A stretch of DNA of 10,747 bases from contig JAGTVD010000416.1 of NCBI GenBank assembly GCA_018224505.1, positions 1-10,747 on the forward strand. Direction: 5' to 3'. The DNA is from Desulfatitalea sp. GTDB lineage: Bacteria; Desulfobacterota; Desulfobacteria; Desulfobacterales; Desulfosarcinaceae. The notes below the pieces were generated by a model, which was not told the origin of the DNA, searched no databases, and was given only the letters and a program-made list of their open reading frames with translations. Position 1 is the first letter of the stretch. Every line of letters starts with the position of its first letter. Below are positions 8,242 through 10,747 of the stretch, piece after piece. Made by a program: the position numbers and the translations under genes.

Positions 8242-9057
8242 CTATACCACCCCTGTCGGCATCGGTCCGATTTTCTCGCCGCCGAGTACGTAGCCGCCGT
8301 CCAGGCGCAGGACGGTGCCGGTCATGAAGGGGGCATCGGCGATCATGAAACGCACCGCCTTGACCACATCCGCCAAACGGCCCGTACGGCCCAACAGGGT
8401 GTGGTCCAGGACGGCTTGCCGCTGGTGGTCGTCGAGCAAACCCCAACCCCGGGTCTCTTCGGCATGGCGCGTTTCAAAGATACCCAGCATGATCTCGTTG
8501 ACCCGCACCTCGGGGGCCCCTAAACGAGCCCAGGTTTCGGTGAGCAAGGAGACGCCGCGGTTGGCGGCGGCGTAACCCTCGTTGAAAATATGACTGGCCG
8601 GTCCGCTGCGGCCCACCATGGCCGCGATGGAAGAGAAATTAATGGCCACCCCGGCGCCCGCCGCCTTCAGGTGGGGCAGGGCCGCTGCAAATACCCACTG
8701 CTTGGCCCGCAGGGTGGTGGCCATCTCCAGGTCCCACTGCTCCGGGGTATAGGGCCCGTGGACCACCGGCCATCCGCCACGCTCGATGTTGTTGATCAGG
8801 ATATCCAACCGGCCGAAACGTGCCACGACCCGCGCCACCAGCTCTTCGGCGGCCCGGGTATCCCGCAGATCCACCGCCACGATCAGGTGATCGCATCCGG
8901 CGGCGGCAGCATCCCGCTCCAGATCGGGCAGGCTTTCCGGCCAGTCATGGTGGGTGTACACCACCCGCGCTCCGGCCCGTGCCAGATCCAAACCCACCGC
9001 CTTGCCGATCCCTTTGACGCTTCCCAGCACCAGCGCTACTTTGCCCGTCAGTTCCAT
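8242..9057 (-). CDS. Divergent short-chain dehydrogenase/reductase (SDR) with altered active site
   Basis: This 271-residue protein has the full SDR Rossmann layout: KVALVLGSVKGIGKAV (6-21), AVDLRD (61-66), LDILINNIERGG (84-95), INFSSIAAM (139-147), VRVNEIMLG (184-192) and a C-terminal DAPFMTGTVLRLDGGYVLGG. Several signature residues differ. TGxxxGxG has Leu11 in place of Thr, and NNAG reads NNIE (89-92). The catalytic Asn aligns with Thr115. Counting from Ser143, the usual Tyr and Lys positions (+13, +17) hold His156 and Glu160. Alternatively, the downstream sequence aligns if Tyr162-AAA-Asn166 is taken as YxxxK with a six-residue insertion, which still gives Asn for Lys. It may therefore be a slow, altered or non-catalytic SDR. 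The ATG is preceded on its own strand by GAGGG about 10 nt away. It is transcribed divergently from moaE and has no obvious pathway partner. Substrate unknown. Confidence 0.88.
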   Translation of the reverse strand: MELTGKVALVLGSVKGIGKAVGLDLARAGARVVYTHHDWPESLPDLERDAAAAGCDHLIVAVDLRDTRAAEELVARVVARFGRLDILINNIERGGWPVVHGPYTPEQWDLEMATTLRAKQWVFAAALPHLKAAGAGVAINFSSIAAMVGRSGPASHIFNEGYAAANRGVSLLTETWARLGAPEVRVNEIMLGIFETRHAEETRGWGLLDDHQRQAVLDHTLLGRTGRLADVVKAVRFMIADAPFMTGTVLRLDGGYVLGGEKIGPMPTGVV

Positions 9058-9082
9058 CGAATAACCACCCTCTTTTGACCAT

Positions 9083-9121
9083 CATTATCTGCAAACCGAT
9101 AGCTGAACGGTTGCATTATCT
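9083..9121. repeat. 8-bp direct repeats flanking a bulged inverted repeat, upstream of the SDR gene
   Basis: CATTATCT occurs at 9083-9090 and 9114-9121, exactly 31 bp apart (about three helical turns). Between them GCAAACCG (9091-9098) and CGGTTGC (9108-9114) form an inverted repeat with one bulged A around a 9-nt spacer. On the minus strand each repeat contains GATAAT, a 5 of 6 match to a -10 box, so the repeats may be tandem SDR promoters or a regulator site overlapping them. No good -35 partner is visible. The region (9058-9262) is more AT-rich than its surroundings and holds no supportable gene. Confidence 0.35.
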
Positions 9122-9199
9122 ATAGCCTTTAATACACCATAAACAGCGTTCTTTGAAGAGCAGGCACAGCGATGTTCCCGGCCCACGCTTCTCTCCTCC

Positions 9200-9228
9200 T
9201 TGATTTCAGCAGGCATATACCCTATGCT
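9200..9228 (+). promoter_or_regulatory. Candidate sigma70 promoter for moaE-moaC
   Basis: TTGATT (9200-9205; 4 of 6) and TATGCT (9223-9228; 4 of 6) are separated by exactly 17 bp. Transcription would start near 9235, about 28 nt before the moaE ATG. That leaves room for the strong AGGAGG Shine-Dalgarno at 9252-9257, but too little for a molybdenum-cofactor riboswitch in this leader. Confidence 0.4.
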
Positions 9229-9262
9229 TTCCAAATGCGGAATTGAACAACAGGAGGCGTGA

Positions 9263-9622
9263 ATGGATTTCAACACGTTGATCGATCAGATCAAGCGCCG
9301 GCCCGATTATGAAAAAGTGGGGATGATCGTTTGCCACAATGGGGTGGTACGGTCGACCTCCCGGGACGGGCGCAAGGTGCGGGGATTGCGGGTGGCGGTG
9401 GACAATAAGCGACTGGCGGCGGTGATCGAGGCCCATAAAGCGCGGCCGGGCATTGTGGAGATCCTGGTGCAGATCAATGCCGATCGCGACCTTATGGTGG
9501 GCGATGATGTCATGGGATTGGTGGTGGCCGGCGATGTGCGGGAGAACGTGCTGGCCACCCTCGGCGACACCCTTAACGCCATCAAGGGCAAGGTAACGAA
9601 AAAGACGGAGTTTTTCGCTTAG
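9263..9622 (+). CDS. moaE: Short-form MoaE-like molybdopterin synthase catalytic subunit
   Basis: This 119-residue protein resembles MoaE, the large subunit of molybdopterin synthase. With thiocarboxylated MoaD, MoaE inserts two sulfurs into cyclic pyranopterin monophosphate (cPMP). VGMIVCHNGVVRSTSRDGR (19-37) corresponds to the MoaE core GTVR, with Arg30 at the conserved position. GDDVMGLVVAGDVRENVLA (80-98) matches the segment around the His-Arg pair of E. coli MoaE. The Lys cluster IKGKVTKKTEF (107-117) matches the region of catalytic Lys119/Lys126. It is about 30 residues shorter than E. coli MoaE (150), with no tryptophan-rich APFWK segment. I recall this short form in Desulfobacterota. 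The start is set by AGGAGG, 5 nt before the ATG. Its stop overlaps the Shine-Dalgarno of moaC. No moaD is in the window, so its partner must lie elsewhere. Confidence 0.78.
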   Translation: MDFNTLIDQIKRRPDYEKVGMIVCHNGVVRSTSRDGRKVRGLRVAVDNKRLAAVIEAHKARPGIVEILVQINADRDLMVGDDVMGLVVAGDVRENVLATLGDTLNAIKGKVTKKTEFFA

Positions 9623-9630
9623 GAGGCGTC

Positions 9631-10131
9631 ATGGGCGACCAATTCACGCACCTCGATGCGCAGGGCCGGGTGCGCATGGTGGATGTCACAACCAAGGCAC
9701 CCTCCGAACGCACGGCCCGGGCCCAGGCGGTGGTGGCCATGCAGCCGCAAACCTTTGCCATGATCCGTGACCATGCGGTGCAAAAGGGCAACGTTCTGGA
9801 AACGGCGCGCATCGGGGGTATCATGGCGGCCAAGCAGACCGCTACCCTCATCCCCATGTGCCATCCGCTGAACCTGACCCACGTACAGATCGATTTTTTC
9901 CCCCAACCGGACGGGCGCACGTTGCGCATCGAATCACTGGTGCGGGTGGCGGATCGCACCGGTGTGGAAATGGAAGCGCTGACCGCCGTTACAATTGCGG
10001 CGCTGACCATTTACGACATGTGCAAGTCTTATGATCGCGCCATGTCCGTTACCGATGTCTACCTTCTGGAAAAAAGCGGCGGTAAGAGCGGTCACTGGAC
10101 GCACGGCGGTGTTGATGTTGTCAGGGTATAG
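9631..10131 (+). CDS. moaC: Cyclic pyranopterin monophosphate synthase MoaC
   Basis: This 166-residue MoaC converts the MoaA product (3',8-cyclo-7,8-dihydro-GTP) to cPMP in molybdenum-cofactor synthesis. The main family blocks are all intact. They are MVDVTTKAPSERTARA (16-31), KGNVLETARIGGIMAAKQT (52-70) and LIPMCHPLNLTHV (73-85). GVEMEALTAVTIAALTIYDM (111-130) runs into CKSYDRAM, and LLEKSGGKSGHW (145-156) completes the set. Lys52, His78, Asp129 and Lys132 fall where E. coli Lys51, His77, Asp128 and Lys131 do. The length is close to E. coli MoaC (161). AGGAGG (9621-9626) overlaps the moaE stop codon and lies 4 nt before the ATG, indicating translational coupling. moaA is not in the window. 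Confidence 0.95.
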   Translation: MGDQFTHLDAQGRVRMVDVTTKAPSERTARAQAVVAMQPQTFAMIRDHAVQKGNVLETARIGGIMAAKQTATLIPMCHPLNLTHVQIDFFPQPDGRTLRIESLVRVADRTGVEMEALTAVTIAALTIYDMCKSYDRAMSVTDVYLLEKSGGKSGHWTHGGVDVVRV

Positions 10132-10140
10132 GAGGGGCCG

Positions 10141-10155
10141 CCGGCGGTCTGCCGG
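10141..10155 (+). other. Small hairpin in the moaC-mltA junction
   Basis: CCGGC (10141-10145) pairs with GCCGG (10151-10155) around the loop GGTCT, and overlaps a perfect 10-bp palindrome, CCGCCGGCGG (10138-10147). It lies just after a strong Shine-Dalgarno-like GGAGGGG (10131-10137) that overlaps the moaC stop codon. Folding would shorten the distance from that site to downstream start codons. The stem is short, so the role is speculative. Confidence 0.3.
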
Positions 10156-10171
10156 GTGTCATGCAGGCGCG

Positions 10172-10747
10172 ATGGCATGGCATGGGCGTTGGTGCGTCCT
10201 ACTGATTGCCGTCATGACCCTGGTGGCCTGTGGGCCCAAACCGGCTTTGGTGGAACTGCCCCTGGAGCGGCTGGCGGTGGCCGATTACCCGGTGTTCAAG
10301 GACACCGCCGGGTACGACCAATTGGGTTTCGCTATCTCTATGAGTCTGGAATACCTGCGTAAATTACCCCCGGATCGACCGGTGGCGTTTGGCGCAGACA
10401 CCTACCCGGTGGCCCATCTGATTCGTTCGCTGGAAACCTTCAGCGCCCTCATCGCCAGGGACCCGGCACCCGAAACGCTTCACCAGACAGTCATTGAGCA
10501 GTTTCGGGTATACCGCGCCGCCGGTGGGGCGGAAAGCCGCCGGGTCCTGTTCACCGGTTATTACGAACCGGTTCTGGTGGGGCGCCTGACTCCCGGAGCC
10601 GGGTTCAATGTGCCGGTCCACTCCCGGCCCAGTGATCTGCTGGACATCGACCTGACGCCGTTTGACCCTGACCTGACGGGGCGGCGCATCGTGGGACGCC
10701 TCGAAGGGCGCACGGTGGTGCCCTATCCCGACCGGGCGGCTATCGGC
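10172..10747 (+). CDS. mltA: MltA-type membrane-bound lytic murein transglycosylase lipoprotein (3' end outside the window)
   Basis: The first 192 residues of a predicted MltA-family lytic transglycosylase are present, which would cleave peptidoglycan glycan strands to 1,6-anhydromuropeptides from the outer membrane. A lipoprotein signal, MAWHGRWCVLLIAVMTLVAC, has lipobox LVAC with Cys20 and Gly at +2, favouring the outer membrane. A helical region (VAHLIRSLETFSALIARDP, about 80-98) is followed by the family motif FTGYYEPVLVG (127-137) and by VPVHSRPSDLLDIDL (147-161), which matches the MltA consensus 'PLY..P.dL'. The catalytic Asp and C-terminal 3D domain lie beyond the window. ATG 10172 is the only plausible in-frame start that retains the signal peptide, yet only a weak CAGG (10164-10167) precedes it. 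It follows moaC by 40 nt, so shared transcription is likely even though the functions are unrelated. Confidence 0.82.
   Translation, partial: MAWHGRWCVLLIAVMTLVACGPKPALVELPLERLAVADYPVFKDTAGYDQLGFAISMSLEYLRKLPPDRPVAFGADTYPVAHLIRSLETFSALIARDPAPETLHQTVIEQFRVYRAAGGAESRRVLFTGYYEPVLVGRLTPGAGFNVPVHSRPSDLLDIDLTPFDPDLTGRRIVGRLEGRTVVPYPDRAAIG

Noticed and set aside
8590..9078. 162-codon + strand frame opposite the SDR
   Set aside because: It is the mirror of the SDR coding sequence, has no motifs and is rich in His, Gln, Arg and Pro.
9085..9276. 63-codon minus-strand frame in the SDR-moaE gap
   Set aside because: It overlaps the moaE start, has no clear ribosome site or family feature, and covers the repeat and promoter elements of a divergent control region.

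Overview
The window looks like an ordinary chromosomal stretch of a GC-rich Gram-negative bacterium. The best guess is a Desulfobacterota (Desulfosarcina-like, sulfate-reducer type) genome. That rests on the unusually short MoaE, which resembles the form I recall from that group, and on outer-membrane-type lipoproteins and an MltA homologue. The taxonomic call is inference from protein style, not a database result.

Layout, left to right. (1) A few codons of an upstream + strand gene may end at 50. A very good sigma70-like promoter (TTGACC, 17 bp, TATAAG) follows and drives a large 12-TM RND/MMPL-type transporter (176-2686). (2) After a G-rich intergenic stretch with a canonical G-quadruplex pattern and another promoter candidate comes a complete high-affinity branched-chain amino-acid-type (LIV/HAAT) ABC importer, all on the + strand: periplasmic binding protein (2838-3992), permeases LivH (4094-4981) and LivM (4993-6054), and ATPases LivG (6038-6823) and LivF (6816-7526). 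Tandem GC stem-loops lie between the binding-protein gene and livH; from livH on, genes are 11 nt apart or overlap. (3) A small DUF4410-like lipoprotein (7647-8225) follows and faces a minus-strand short-chain dehydrogenase (8242-9057). The SDR keeps the fold but lacks the catalytic Lys and Asn at their expected positions. (4) A 205-bp divergent intergenic region with repeats and a promoter candidate leads into a moaE-moaC pair for molybdenum-cofactor synthesis (9263-9622, 9631-10131). An MltA-type lytic transglycosylase lipoprotein starts at 10172 and runs off the right end.

How the parts work together: the five liv genes encode one importer in which LivK captures a ligand in the periplasm, LivHM form the channel and LivGF hydrolyse ATP. 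No catabolic gene next to it reveals the ligand. moaE and moaC act in the same cofactor pathway (cyclic pyranopterin monophosphate formation, then dithiolene sulfur insertion) and are probably translationally coupled. The RND transporter, the lipoprotein, the SDR and MltA have no evident functional link to these sets.

I found no mobile element, CRISPR array, RNA gene, defence system or clearly new system. The most notable oddities are the SDR active site, the stem-loops and G-quadruplex motif flanking the binding-protein gene, and the poorly explained translation start of mltA.
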